Part shown: positions 27,101 through 39,500 of the stretch, in pieces | Position numbering within the stretch: the first letter of the stretch is position 1 | Layout of the letters: the number at the start of each line of letters is the position of its first letter | Origin: Rotaria macrura | Lineage: Eukaryota > Rotifera > Eurotatoria > Philodinida > Philodinidae | Direction: 5' to 3' | Assembly: GCA_900239685.1 (NCBI GenBank) | Contig: OENT01000720.1 | Location: 18,266-82,265 of the forward strand | DNA length: 64,000 bases | Program-made: the position numbers and the translations under genes | The notes under the pieces: model-generated | What the model saw: the letters and a program-made list of their open reading frames with translations, nothing else | What the model was told of the DNA's origin: nothing | Databases searched by the model: none

Positions 27101-28118
27101 CCAGCTGTGGCATATTCGTGTTAAAACATGATCTCAGAGCAAAGCTGAAGTATTTATGTAGGATAGAATATTCGAACTCTTCTACCTCTTCAGCACAGTT
27201 CATGAGAGACGTTGGCAATACACGGCTGAGGAACTTGTATCAATAACATCTATTGAGAATACGTGAAGTGTTTCATTATTGTCATTCTTGAAGATTATGT
27301 GAAAAGCTGCGAACAAATGCATTCGAAAATATATTGAATGAATTCCTCAACATACAATCAGGAAAACAAAAGATAAATCACCTTTCAATCTCACTGACTT
27401 TGGAAAAATAAATTTTCTGAGGTTGATGCTAGACACTAACATAAAATGACGACTGTTTAAGTTCAACTGAAATATGAGGAACAAATCCAAGATTTATCGT
27501 CTGTTAACGCTTAAAGTATACATATAGTTGTTCATCATGATGCTGAAAATAAGTGCAAAGTTGAAAGCATGTGCTAGATGTTCGTTTAGATGGAAAGTAT
27601 CAACTCTCTTTTCATATCTTATCGAATCTAATTCTGGAGATGCTTAGAATTACAACCTAAACATCATATTGATAAACAATGTGAAATGCTGCATTGGTTG
27701 ATAGTTTTCTTCCGATAAATAGAGTCGACACATTTTTGACTAACAGCTGGACAATCATTAAAATTCCCTAGATAAATTTTACAACAAGAAGAAGCCATAA
27801 ATGATTGACTTTCTGTTCATCCTTCGATAGTAATTCCATCCACGAGAAGATGACATCTGAACCATGAAGAGCTATCATTCATTGAATTTCTTTTTTAGTC
27901 AAACAAAAGTCGATGAATAATTTTACTACGCTTAGGACATGTTGTATGTCAGTTGATTTCTATTCCATACGTATGTTGTTCGAACCGAGAAACAATTTAT
28001 CATTTAGAACAATAATGTTGTCCTTTTTTTTTCTATATTCCATACAATTCTTGAAATACGTAAGATCCTTTTTTTCCATGAGAAGTCTCCTGTATCGATG
28101 AACAAATAAGTCATTAAT
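24148..28118. other. Gene-poor stretch
   Basis: Over nearly 4 kb I see only one stretch with some coding character, at about 24672-24883 on the plus strand. It reads ...SAKSEKMTALFIIINNTYKK and, after basic residues, RQSLERWINLLETSTT before a TAA. It may be a leftover exon of the upstream kinase remnant or chance. No repeat, RNA gene or mobile-element gene was recognised in the rest. Confidence 0.5.
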
Positions 28119-28475
28119 TCAATTTTTCTGCTCACATTCCTTTAGAGTGTACATATGTTGATATGTTTCGACAAGAAATTGAGCTATACGAGTCCATTTA
28201 ATCAATAGCTCTTCAACTTGTTTCATATTGGTGACGTTTTCTGAGTACAACCAATCACCTTGTTGCTGATTCGACATACTATCTATTGAACGAATAATTT
28301 TATGAATTGTTTGAATTGTTTCTATAACAGGCGATAATAGATTAGTATTAGTATGAGGCAGATGTCTAATCGTTCGTTTATGCCAATGACTATTTTCTAT
28401 TGATGTTGAAATCATTTTATTAGAATGAAGATATCTGCTTGATAATGATGAAGATTGTTTATCAGACTTGGCCAT
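28119..28475 (-). CDS. Hypothetical 118-residue helical protein, single exon
   Basis: This is an uninterrupted frame starting at MAKSDKQSSSLSSRYLHSNK. An in-frame ATG six codons earlier (28493) is possible, but the pyrimidine-rich run just before MAKSD looks like leader sequence. The first 50 residues are Ser/Asn-rich. The rest should form helices (IETIQTIHKIIRSIDSM, then VEELLIKWTRIAQFLVETYQ), with no membrane segment and no signal peptide. The two-helix layout and length loosely recall small Mediator subunits such as MED30, but I see no diagnostic motif and do not claim it. It is head to head with the 531-residue gene, 961 bp away. Codon choice resembles that of the neighbouring genes, which supports real coding. 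Confidence 0.55.
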   Translation of the reverse strand: MAKSDKQSSSLSSRYLHSNKMISTSIENSHWHKRTIRHLPHTNTNLLSPVIETIQTIHKIIRSIDSMSNQQQGDWLYSENVTNMKQVEELLIKWTRIAQFLVETYQHMYTLKECEQKN

Positions 28476-29436
28476 GAAAAAAGGAACCAACAAAAGAAAA
28501 AGTTCGAATGATTGGCGCTTGTTATAAAATATGTTTTATTTAACAGTTGATGTTAATCATTCAAACTTACTTATATGTAAGTACACTGATTTATACTTTT
28601 CTTTTGGTTTTTGCTAAATTATCTTTCAATCAAAGGGAAATTCCATCGATGTTTTTTATACGTACATGGTCTGTAACGTCATGTATAGACAAACATGTTT
28701 ACTTAGTTATATGACGTCGACATATTTTCTTCACCGAGAACGAAGAAAAAAAATGACCTTTTGCCTATTTCTTGACAACATTTGTATCCTAAGAAGCAAT
28801 CGTCGATGTGCTGATATCAATTTTCGTCCATCGACTGATTAGAGTAGCGCTTTTGTTGCAGTTATCGAACGAAAGACTTTCCTGTTTTTATTCCTTTTTG
28901 TCCTTTCAACCATTCTTATGCGAGAGGCCACAACATCGATTTTTTCTTCGTTTATCAGCGTTAGTCGTTGTGATTATCATCAGCCGTACAATAATAACAA
29001 CAACAAAAACAAGACGGACAAGAGAAAAAGAAGTAGAGCAATATTGGTTTACCCTGTTTGTTCTGTCGCATTTCTCAACGCGTCATATATTCATTTGCTT
29101 ATGTATCGATACTAGACGACTAGGCGAGCGCGAAGAGAAATGTCTCTAAATAAATACAAGTAAGACTAGTTTTGTGTTTTTGTACTTTTCACAGACGAGT
29201 ATATCCGAGAGAGAGAGAGAGAGGGAAAAGACTGATAGATCGTTACGATCTGTTATATGTGAAGTCTCATAATGGTAGTATCATCATCAAGAACACGTTT
29301 GTGTCTCTAGAAGAACGTCTTTTTCAAAAATAATCATACTAACAGAACTAGATATTTGTTTTCTCCGGTAAATCATTTCGTAAACGATATTAATCATAAA
29401 TATTCTTTTATGATAACTAGCAAACAGTTCAACTGA
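28476..29436. promoter_or_regulatory. Divergent intergenic region between two uncharacterised genes
   Basis: The region holds the leaders and probably the promoters of both flanking genes. A GA microsatellite lies at about 29207-29223. A splice-acceptor-like ...AACAG occurs 10 nt before the plus-strand ATG, so a 5' leader intron or a trans-splice site is possible. The open stretches at 28808-29149 look like chance. Confidence 0.35.
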
Positions 29437-31032
29437 ATGGCATTGACACCTGATGAAGTATCTTCGAGTAGGACCGATGAGGTCGATACATCCTCATCGA
29501 TTGATAAATTTACAGTAGACGAAGAAGAAGTAGAACAAACTACGGTTTCGCTATCACCCATAAATACTGAAGAAGGAAAAAATATTTCGACTTCAACAAC
29601 AGTGATATCTGCAGGTGAATCATCATCAACACAAAATTCAACTTCTATTTCTTCGGATGAATTCGATAAAGAAAATATTGATAATAAACGTCGAGATCGA
29701 TTGAAAAGTCGTTCAGTTAGTTTTGCTCCTGTAGTCGAAGAAATTGAAATACCTTCATCTCGTCATTCATCTTTTTCATCATCACGCCCGCCCGTTGATT
29801 TCGTTGACGTACTTGTCGAAAGTTATAAACTTGAAATTTCGGACAACTTATTCTCAAATAATCTAGAGAAAACATACACGCCTAAAACAACACGAACGCG
29901 TTTGAATCCACATTGGCGTGAACATCGTATACGCCGTTTAATGAATAAATTAGAAGAATTAACTTTATGGGATAGAGAAGAAGAATTAAAAGCATCACAA
30001 GCTCAAGTACTACGCGAACAGAAATTAGAACAAATACAAGATCGTCAACGTAATCATGATTTATGTTTGAATTTAATGCGTCAAAGACATGAAAGTGAAA
30101 TGGAAAGTGCTGTTCTTTTAGATCGAAATGCAAATAGATCTAATGATGAAAATACAAGTGTGACTATAGCACAAGCTATGAATTTAGCATCATCAAAAAA
30201 TGTTCTTCAACATGATTTACCAACACCACCACAAATACTTAAACGGCGTGTCCGAGAAGAACAAAATCTACTATCGAACCTTAAAACACCTATTGGCCGT
30301 TATCGACAGTTTGAGACAAAAATGAATAATAAACTTGAAAAACTAAATAATAAAATACAACCAGATTGGGAAATAATGCATGCATATAGTCCATATTCAA
30401 CAGCTTTACCAGCAACATTTGTACCATTGTTCAGTGAAACTTATACTGGGTTACTTTCGGTACCGAATACTCATTCATTTAATAGATATAATCAGTATCA
30501 TTATGGAGTTGCTTCATATTTACATAATTCGTCGGCTCATGCTTCTAGTCCTGATCATGAAATACGGGTTAGATCTCATGCAAAACGTGATGTACGTGTA
30601 CCATTAAAAGAACAAATCAATGATAATTTTAAAAGCAACAATGATGATGACGAAGATGAGAATTGTCATTCACGACATAGTTCTAGTCAACAGAAACGAA
30701 CGACGAATTCAGCCTTAAATTCTGGTTCGTCATTAAACAGTGGTTCAAACTTAGTCAATACAAAATCGAATTCTTCACTGATTTATTCTCGCCAACCAGT
30801 CTCAAATAGTATTCATCAACAAAGTCTTAATGATGATCTTAATGCTATCAACAAATTTTCAAATGAAACAAGTAAAAAAATACTGCAAAGTATAACACAA
30901 TCAACAAGTGGGCACTCAGCTACAAATCGATCAACATCAGTACCAACAAACAAGCGTGTTAAATTTGTTGATCAAAATGATAGACATGAGGAAAACTTGA
31001 ATTCTAATAAACTATCAAGAACAATTCACTAA
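29437..31032 (+). CDS. Uncharacterised 531-residue, largely disordered protein with charged helix
   Basis: A single uninterrupted exon encodes 531 residues; two AATAAA signals lie near 31230 and 31241. I do not recognise a family. Residues 1-110 are acidic and Ser/Thr-rich. About 156-225 is a highly charged, probably coiled-coil helix (HWREHRIRRLMNKLEELTLW, then Glu/Gln/Arg-rich). A conserved-looking core follows (about 265-350, with TPIGRYRQFE and QPDWEIMHAYSPYSTALPATF), then a Ser/Asn-rich tail with an acidic Asp run. Near the C-terminus KRVKFVD (RVKF at 507-510) fits the RVxF docking motif for protein phosphatase 1; a weaker look-alike, SVSF, is at 93-96. No signal peptide or membrane segment is present. 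Coding is well supported by length; a PP1-binding role is inference only. Confidence 0.9.
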   Translation: MALTPDEVSSSRTDEVDTSSSIDKFTVDEEEVEQTTVSLSPINTEEGKNISTSTTVISAGESSSTQNSTSISSDEFDKENIDNKRRDRLKSRSVSFAPVVEEIEIPSSRHSSFSSSRPPVDFVDVLVESYKLEISDNLFSNNLEKTYTPKTTRTRLNPHWREHRIRRLMNKLEELTLWDREEELKASQAQVLREQKLEQIQDRQRNHDLCLNLMRQRHESEMESAVLLDRNANRSNDENTSVTIAQAMNLASSKNVLQHDLPTPPQILKRRVREEQNLLSNLKTPIGRYRQFETKMNNKLEKLNNKIQPDWEIMHAYSPYSTALPATFVPLFSETYTGLLSVPNTHSFNRYNQYHYGVASYLHNSSAHASSPDHEIRVRSHAKRDVRVPLKEQINDNFKSNNDDDEDENCHSRHSSSQQKRTTNSALNSGSSLNSGSNLVNTKSNSSLIYSRQPVSNSIHQQSLNDDLNAINKFSNETSKKILQSITQSTSGHSATNRSTSVPTNKRVKFVDQNDRHEENLNSNKLSRTIH

Positions 31033-34000
31033 TCAAAAAAAAGGACAGAACTCTTTAAAGAAGATGACAACTCTACAGTTCGTGAGTGCACGAACATTTC
31101 AAAACCTGTTTTATTTGAATTTCACCTTTTCTTTTCATTTTTCTTTCGTTCATTTGTAACTCATACACACACTTTCATCTTTATTTATAGTATTAAAAAC
31201 ACAAAAGCATTTTGTTGCTTTGTATCAAAAATAAATAATAAATAAAAGAGCACGTTAATGATGTAAAACAGTGTATTGATATATATATATATGTACATTT
31301 CCGAAACGAACGATCAAGTAAATATGCTAAGACTATCAGATACATAAAATGATAGGTGACAGCTAGCGTGAAAATCTATTCCGACAAGAAATCTGTTGAG
31401 TATTGGTTTATCGAGTGCGAATCGCCCTATGATTATTGAAATCATATTTTATTTAGAAAATTCCTGCAAATACAATACTTCTTTGAACCATTGCTTTTAC
31501 TATGGCCGAATTATTTTCTTGAAATTTTTCAGTCGGTATGGATCGAAATTTATTTTTTCCTATCTATTGTAGATTGATAAAGTTTAGAAAAAAAAGACCT
31601 TCTCAAGAGTTGAGCACGTTCTTCTGAACATGCCCGCTAAGTAGACAACTATTGGGTATTGAATGTGATTAAACCTGTCGACGAAGGGAGAATATCCGTG
31701 CAGTTTAGATTAGGTCGGATGCTTCAACGGATATAGCAAAATTTCTAAAGGACAACGTACATGATAGATATCCAAACCAACATCAGCATGTTCTCATTCC
31801 GGTCTTCTGTTCAAACATTTGCCATTAGTCTATCTAACAGTTAGATCAATTCTACTTGAGTAGTCGACTATATTCTAGGTATTTGAGAGCAGGCACCCTC
31901 ATATTCCCATTTTATTTTTATCTATGAGGAGAAAAGAAAACTAACTTTTGTGAAACACAACCTGAACGGAGTATGGGAATAGATAGGATTAGAAATTGGA
32001 ACCCACAGATTCAGACAGCCGATCTTCAGCCCCTTTGTAGATCGTGGGAAACCTTGTCATATAGAATAAGCTATTGTATGTTGTTGGAATCTGATGCGAG
32101 CACATTGCCTGCTCCTTCATTACAACTCTACTAGTTAAATTGATAGTGATGAACGAACGAATTCATCATTTATCGAAGAAAGCAATATTCATGTGATTGC
32201 GCTCACAGTAGTTACATCGTATTTCACATTTTAGTCGCATAGGGAATGCGCCAAGCATAACAGTTCACGACAGAAAATTATGAACTAAATTAACATGATA
32301 TTGAATGCGGTATAGCTCTACCGATCAACGAAAAATTGCTGCAAAAATTTCATAGATATATTATCAAATATCAGCATCATGTAACACATCGTAGAATAGT
32401 CTCTGCTTTGACTCGAGTCTATTCACGCACATAGATGGAAATGAGAAGTAGAGATATTTCAAAAACGACATATCAGTTTATTCGAAATTTCAAATCAATA
32501 ATCAAACAAATATCAAAGTCGAATTCTTACTTGAGAAGTGTACAATGGTTGTGTTGTATTAATCGATACGATTATTAAACAATCAACTGAATATTGAGGA
32601 GTCGGTTCATACAGAAGAAGACCTTCGTTGATAGAAGTTGCAGAATCTATCGTTAAAATAAATAATTTCTCAATAAGGCAAAATTTTTGGCTAAAATTTC
32701 CTTCACTGTAAAGCTCAACGTAAAAAGAAGTACGCAAAAAAAAATCAGGACTTCTTGGCAAAAGGAGATACGTGATCAACTTAAAGAAAGTAGACGAGAC
32801 TGATACTGCGAGAAAAAGAAATCAGTGACTGTTTCAAAATTTAATGAAAAGAAAAGAAAAGAAAGGCGCAAAATCTGATCGGTGTATATATAAATAAACC
32901 AAGATTCATTTGGACACTTCTAAAATTTTTCCTTCGAGGATAATTTTCCTTGAAGGAACATTTTCCCGGTACGACAGTACACGTAGGCAGATCGATTCTG
33001 CATCTCTGTTAGTTTGACATCCATTGATCCCTGGTGGACCTGGCGCTCAGTTCACCCCTTCATGATTGATTTTGCTAAAATATCATTGTATTAAAATAGC
33101 TCGTTTACAATCAGATTAATCTAAAATGAACTGAAGAATTTTAATGAATTCATTACAAGAAACCCTTTTTGTGAATTCAACAGATGACTAATGTTTCAAA
33201 TTTATATTTGCAACCGTTAAAGGTACAAGCGGGATCGATCAAAATCAAAGATTGACCATTAGCAACCAATCCCTTTTTCTTTTATTTCATAATTGAATAT
33301 CAATAAATATAAATCATCCACAAAGTCGTTTGTTTGGAATGCAAAAACTGTTTTTATCACGAAACGATCATAGGTCATCAAAATCTCTTTTTTAAAAATA
33401 GTCTATAAAGGAATAAGCAACTGGAAAAATACTTTTCAATGTTGATATACGTTCTCTGAATGTTTTCAATTCCGAAAAAAATCGGTTTCACCGTTGATTT
33501 TATTTAAGATTATTTTATTCGAAAGACCTGTGTAATTTGCCCGAAACACATACACACGACGCTGATTTCTCATTATGTTATATCGAGTCAAACGAGATAT
33601 TTCCATTCAACGCTTGATTTTCACTAATAGAATTTATTTGAGGGTTTAATGTGATTATCTAGTTCTCGTCACATACTTTTGAAAGCACCACGATGGATGA
33701 AAATTCGAAAGATTCTACAAAATCAATGTACTGACGAAACTGAAGGCAGAAAAAATAAACTTTTGTTTCCTGCTTGGCTATGTATGAAGTTTTTCAAGAT
33801 TACTTAACTTTTTTCCATCTCGGAAAGGTCTCAATTTTCCCTTGAAAAGAAAATTGTGCTCAACAGCTAAACAGAGTTCGGCTTACTTATTTTTGAGAAA
33901 AATGGATTTTTCCATGTGACTATGTTAATCTATCGAGATCAACTGGCGTAGAGAAGCAACAAAGAAGATATTTACAAGTTAACTTCTGTTAGATTGTAGC

Positions 34001-36540
34001 AGCAAATGCTGATGACATTGTCATGCCTGGTCAGACTTTTTTCTAATCAAATTCCATATGAAAATCAGACGAATGTAAGAAAGCCTTCTTTTTATCTTTT
34101 GAATAGCGATCACTCTTGAAAACTCAACACTTCAATCTGAGATTTTCTAAATCAGTTTTCTCGACCAATACAAAAATTGACTAAGGATTTCAATAAAATC
34201 GATTTCTAACAACGTGGAAATGGAGAACTTATAGAGACAATCCAGAGAAAGCCTATGGTAGATTTTTACATCATAGGTCATTCTTCAATTGATTTGTTTT
34301 CTATCGCACACAAACATCCATGCTCAAATATAGAATACATAGGTAATAGAAAAAGATGCCATGGTTTGTATTCTGATAAATATATATGTTTTTCTGATTT
34401 AGACATCTTCTCAAGCATGCAATGACCTAATCGAATTAGTCTACGTTTGAATCATATTTATAAGCAACAGACAGAAGCATCATTACCCTATGAAATACTA
34501 ACGAAGAAAACAATCTTTTTGTGTAATTTACTCGAATTCACATAGCTTCATTGATGTTCAATAAGCATTTGACGACTGTTTTTTATTCACTGTGTCAAAA
34601 AAAATCGAAAATGAATAAGGTTTCTTGAAAATCAATTGCAAATGATTGATAAAAGTGCTCCTGAGGCATTCTTCTTTAATAAATAAATGCAATATAACTA
34701 ACTGTTATTTCCTGTTAGTTTTTTTTCCTTTCAAATTACGCAACTTCGATTTGTCGTCAAACATTATGACGACGGAAGAAAAATATTGTCCATGCTAAAT
34801 TTAGAAATTACAATATACATTAGCACAGAAGAAAAGAAATAGTCGATTAATCGACAAGGTCTTTTCAATACAGATTCTTTTGATTGAAGAATAACATCGT
34901 GTAATAAAAAGAAAACGAACTAAAGTAGATTTAAGTAATTTCAAATTCTTTAGCTTTGTATTCGAATTGATCAAACGAAATTTGCTTCCATTAAGAATAA
35001 AACAATGAAAAAGAAACGTATTAATTATGTGAGTGTATGAGACTTCGAGATCACTCTATAACTTGTTGCTTTGAAGGAAATCAATTTTCGCTAAAATCTA
35101 TGCAAATAATGTCGTTATACAAAATGCTCTTCACGAACATGAAGAAACAATTAAAAATCTTAAGAGAGATTTATTCAAATTGATGAGTGTTCATTTTAAT
35201 TTAACTACTCAGACATAAACGAATCAATTGATTTACAGAGACATTTTAACCGAAAAAAATCAGACAAAACATTTCTTTTAAAATGAAATATTTCATTGAA
35301 GAAATTATTGATAATTAATCAGCTGTTTTTCTTGCTTTATTATACGTATATTGAAATGAAAGTCACTATATGATTAATTTTCTTTACAGAGTAAACGTCA
35401 ATTTGTTTGCTTTTTCCTTAACGTAATTCTTACAATTCATGTACGTAGTGTAAGAGTTTTTCTTTCTTTTCGACTGTTTCCTGTAATCTTTTCCCCATAT
35501 GTTTTTTTAGTCAAATGTTTGAACTAAGAATTTGAACTGCGAAAAAGTTTACCGAAATTGAGCAATCTTCATAAGTATATTTTTATATTGGACCCATAAG
35601 AGAACCGTATCAGTGGAAAAGAATACGTTCATTTTTTTTCGAAGTCAGGTAAAATTTACCGATATTCATATGCTGTACAAATGAACATATAGTAAGAATC
35701 AATGAAAAAAAATTGTGGAATCTGATTTTAATAGAGAAGTATGGTTGAGTTTCAAAAAATAAACATTATCGAAAACATTCATCACCCGAGTTCGAGTTTT
35801 TGTGCTGATCTTCATCTTTAGTTCTTATTATGTTTTCTCGAAGTGTACATTTTCTGAAATATTTTCGTTACCAAACGAGATGCACCGTTGAAATTCATAC
35901 AGGATTTATTCTCTCGTTACATATGAGAAGATTTGATCAATGATGAAAAAATGTTAGATGTCGAATAATTTCTGAAATTTTCTATTCCAGTTAAAAATAA
36001 TGTGTTTCCTATTAAATAATCGGAGCTCAGCTGTTGCTCTTCACTTTGCTAGTACGTCGATCGACGCATACTTTCGATTCTAAAAATTTGACTTGTAAAC
36101 AATATTAAATTATTTCTATCAATATTCTATTCAATAAAAAAGTCCGAAATAAAAAATGAGCTATTGATGTTGTTCTCACAATTAAGTAAATTGAGAAAAA
36201 CTGCTGTGCGAATCAGTTGAGTAAGTCAAGTATTAGCTGATCATTTTTCTTTTTCTTAGTATCTCTGTCAAATTTGAAGAATTTGTTGTAACACAATTCA
36301 ATCAAACTACTAATCATCGACTTTTTTCCATTGAAAAAAATACAATGTTCATAGATTAAGTCGATTGTTAATTGAAAATCAATATTTTTCTCGTCAAATT
36401 ATTTTATTTCACAACAAGAAGGAAGTAAAAAGAAAACTGCCGTTTACATTTGAATGACTAGCTTCATAAGTATAATAGATAAAACAAAAAACAGAAAAAA
36501 GTGATCATCATTTATACAATGCACAAATTCATATCATTTA
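31033..36540. other. 5.5-kb intergenic region
   Basis: Apart from the 3' end of the preceding gene and one possible cadherin-like fragment (described separately), I see no gene. An AT microsatellite lies at about 31280-31292. The sequence is AT-rich with no long repeat that I could detect by eye. Confidence 0.5.
32519..32650 (-). pseudogene. Possible isolated cadherin-repeat fragment
   Basis: On the minus strand, a stretch following a CGATAG acceptor-like site reads DSATSINEGLLLYEPTPQYS and then VDCLIIVSINTTQPLYTSQ, ending at a GTAAGA donor-like site. The pattern resembles the middle of a cadherin repeat: an 'IDSATG-I....LDYE...Y.L.V....' core followed by the strand before the calcium-binding linker. 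The Gly after SAT and the Asp of LDYE are not preserved. I could not find neighbouring exons on either side. It is probably a relic or a coincidence. Confidence 0.25.
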
Positions 36541-39500
36541 TTAACTCACTATCATTCGACTATTTGATGAAAATTCATTCGCTAATGAGACCTGAAAAAG
36601 AAGACGAGGATGTAACAACAAGCGCCATTGTCATCATAAAAAATTGTATATGTGGGAACAATATGGTAAGAAGTAGAGAATTCCTAATACATTCTATCCA
36701 CAACCTGAAAGCAACCATAAAATCATCTCGAATGGACACTTTTTGGTTGTGAAAAGAATATGATTATTAAATGAAAACCAAAGACGAAAATAAATAATTA
36801 TAAATCCATTGAATTCCCTTACCATTCCACTATCAAGTGAGCATTGGAAGGTTCTACATGGTGATAATGAATCATTGTTATCTGAGATTAAAGATGAAAT
36901 ATTTTTCTTTGAATGGAATAGAACATCAAATGAAGTATTTCTTACTCATTGTTAATGTCAGATCAAGTGATGAATGCGATAATGTTCCTGATAATCTTCT
37001 CTCGTATTTATTTGTTGGATAATCGACTAATGATGAAATAATGCCATTATGATTTGTTAGATCAACAAGTGAATTTGATGAACAACGAAATTTATCAAAT
37101 CACACTGGACACGTAATTCTTCGATTTCATCTACTTCGTTTATTCACTCTTTTAAGTCTTCACTGAATTTCGTTCGATCATGTTCATTTCTCGCATGAAA
37201 CAGTATCAGATTTATTTCATTCGCATTTGCTTTACGTGCAAGGCGAATGTCATATTGGTAATCTATCATATATTATACGTTGGATACAAATAAAAAGACA
37301 ATCATACTCACTCGTTGTTTCGAATAAATAAACATTCATTCCTGATAAATGAAATGCCTGTCGACTTTGCTGATGCTTATTGCCGGATATTTTTGTTATC
37401 TAATTAGAAAAAAAAAGAGATTTGAGGAAAATAAAAGACTTCGAAATGCAATGGTTGAACTTACAATAAGTAAATCATTAAATAGATAAACTTTTCGTTG
37501 ATGACTTGTTAGTTTTTCTCGTTTTTTCAAGTCATAAACTTCATACAATTGGCAATAAGAAACGAGTCGACGATAAGGTAAAGTTAATATTGGCTTTTTA
37601 CCAATTAATGCTTGTTGAAAGTTTGCAACTTGCGTCACGTGATTTGGATGACGACGAAATTCATTTGAACATATTTGTTCATAGATATCAGTTAAATCGT
37701 TTTATGAAGATGTTGTCCATCATCGATAGCTAGAAATATAATAATCATCATTAAGAATAGAAAACAATCAAATTGAATGTCTGTTGACATATAACTTTCT
37801 CGGTCGCTCTATCTTTCATTCTCTTTCTCAGTTGCCTTAAGCTTAACAACGACAAACGAACGATAGTATTGAATGGTACTGCTGCATGCAAGCGGTCGAT
37901 GATTTATAGATGATGATTTTCTTCTTTACATTTTTGCCTAGCCATACATCCAAAAAGGAAGCGAAGAAAAAGCACCACTTCTTCTCTCTCTCTCTTCCCT
38001 TTTCCTGACTTTGGTTCAATGCAACATTTTTCGGTCCATTCCGTTCTATGTCGTTACTGCAGTTTGCGGAAAAAATCAATCTAGTCTATACTATTGTGAA
38101 AATTGAAATGATCGATTTTGATTCTATTCCTTCCATTTTCTTTTCCTTTTTCTTCCCCCTATCTTTTTTTGTGTTTTAGCTTTTCCTATTAACAGAAAAA
38201 TGAAGAAAGTAATAATTCCTTTCTCTCTCTCTCTCTGTCTCTCTATTTCTCGTCTTGATGTTAATAGTATTAGTGACATGAAGTGAGTCCGTTCACAAAA
38301 GTCTACATGAAGCGAAGCAAAATTCAATTTTGACTGTAAACGAAAGACCTTGACAGGATTGATGATGAGAACAAGAACAAGAAGTAGAAGTAGTGGTAGT
38401 AGTAGATGAACGAGTAGATGCTAGTTCTCATAGAAGGCTTTTCTTCCACTTGTCTTTAACGAACGAGTGTCGGATTGTGTGCAAGACGGAAATCGACTCT
38501 CTTTCTCTGTCTGCTCTTTATCTCTGCCTGTTCATAGTAATCAAGCGAATGAAGAATCTACAAAAGAAGAAAAAGGAAAAACAAGAGCTACTCCTCAAGC
38601 AACGGTAGCGATGGATGTTTCCCTTTTAGTTTGAAAAGAGAAACCGTATGATTCGATTTTCCTTCTACTTTTATTTTCTTCCGCTAACATACACTTACAC
38701 AAACGCTTATATATACAACTAATTTTGTATATAGGCAATCTCTTTTTTGTTCCTCAAAGGAAATCGAATAGTATTACTAAGCTCAAGAAAAATTTATCGT
38801 CAGATAAAATAGATGTGATTTATGCGTCAATCAAATTGAACTTTTATCTACTCATAGGAATTCATATAAGAATTTTGCTTCAACTTCACATTGATGCAGG
38901 CTAAGGTTTTAATTAGTAAAAGTGAAAGCAAGAAAAATCATTCGATCTATAGTTAATCTGTAGAAAACAAATGTCTATAGCACAAGATGTGAAATGCATT
39001 ATATCGCATAAATAATCGAAGAAGAAAAAAACATAGTTGTGTTGAAAATCAGATTTCGTCTGTCATCATTGGAATTCACTAATCATATCAAATTTATCAA
39101 TAGGCGTTCGTTATAACTCAGAATGAAATCCTATATGTGCCTGCATAAAGATTATCTCATTTATGTCGTTTTTTTTTCATAATTTACTGCCATTGTTTTG
39201 TCTCTCGATCTCTTTCTTTTTTCTTTCTTTTTATCTTTTTCAACAATAGCTCATCGGAATAATGAACTTATATGACAATGGCTTCATTTTACATTAACAT
39301 TAGATGAATATTGTCTAATCTGTAACATCTTTTTTTGCTCTTAGTGTCTATTTGGTTGTGATTCGTTAGCTATTTCCTTGTCATTATTGACTAGAATATA
39401 GAGTCATGTTTGACGATGTATAACTTAGGCATCTCATTTGAATAAAAACAAATAAAGAGACTGCAAATGTTCTTATCATGATCAGGAATCGAGCAACAGC

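Noticed and set aside
29882-30607. Alternative-frame and antisense readings within the 531-residue gene
   Set aside because: They arise from the biased codon composition of the real frame.
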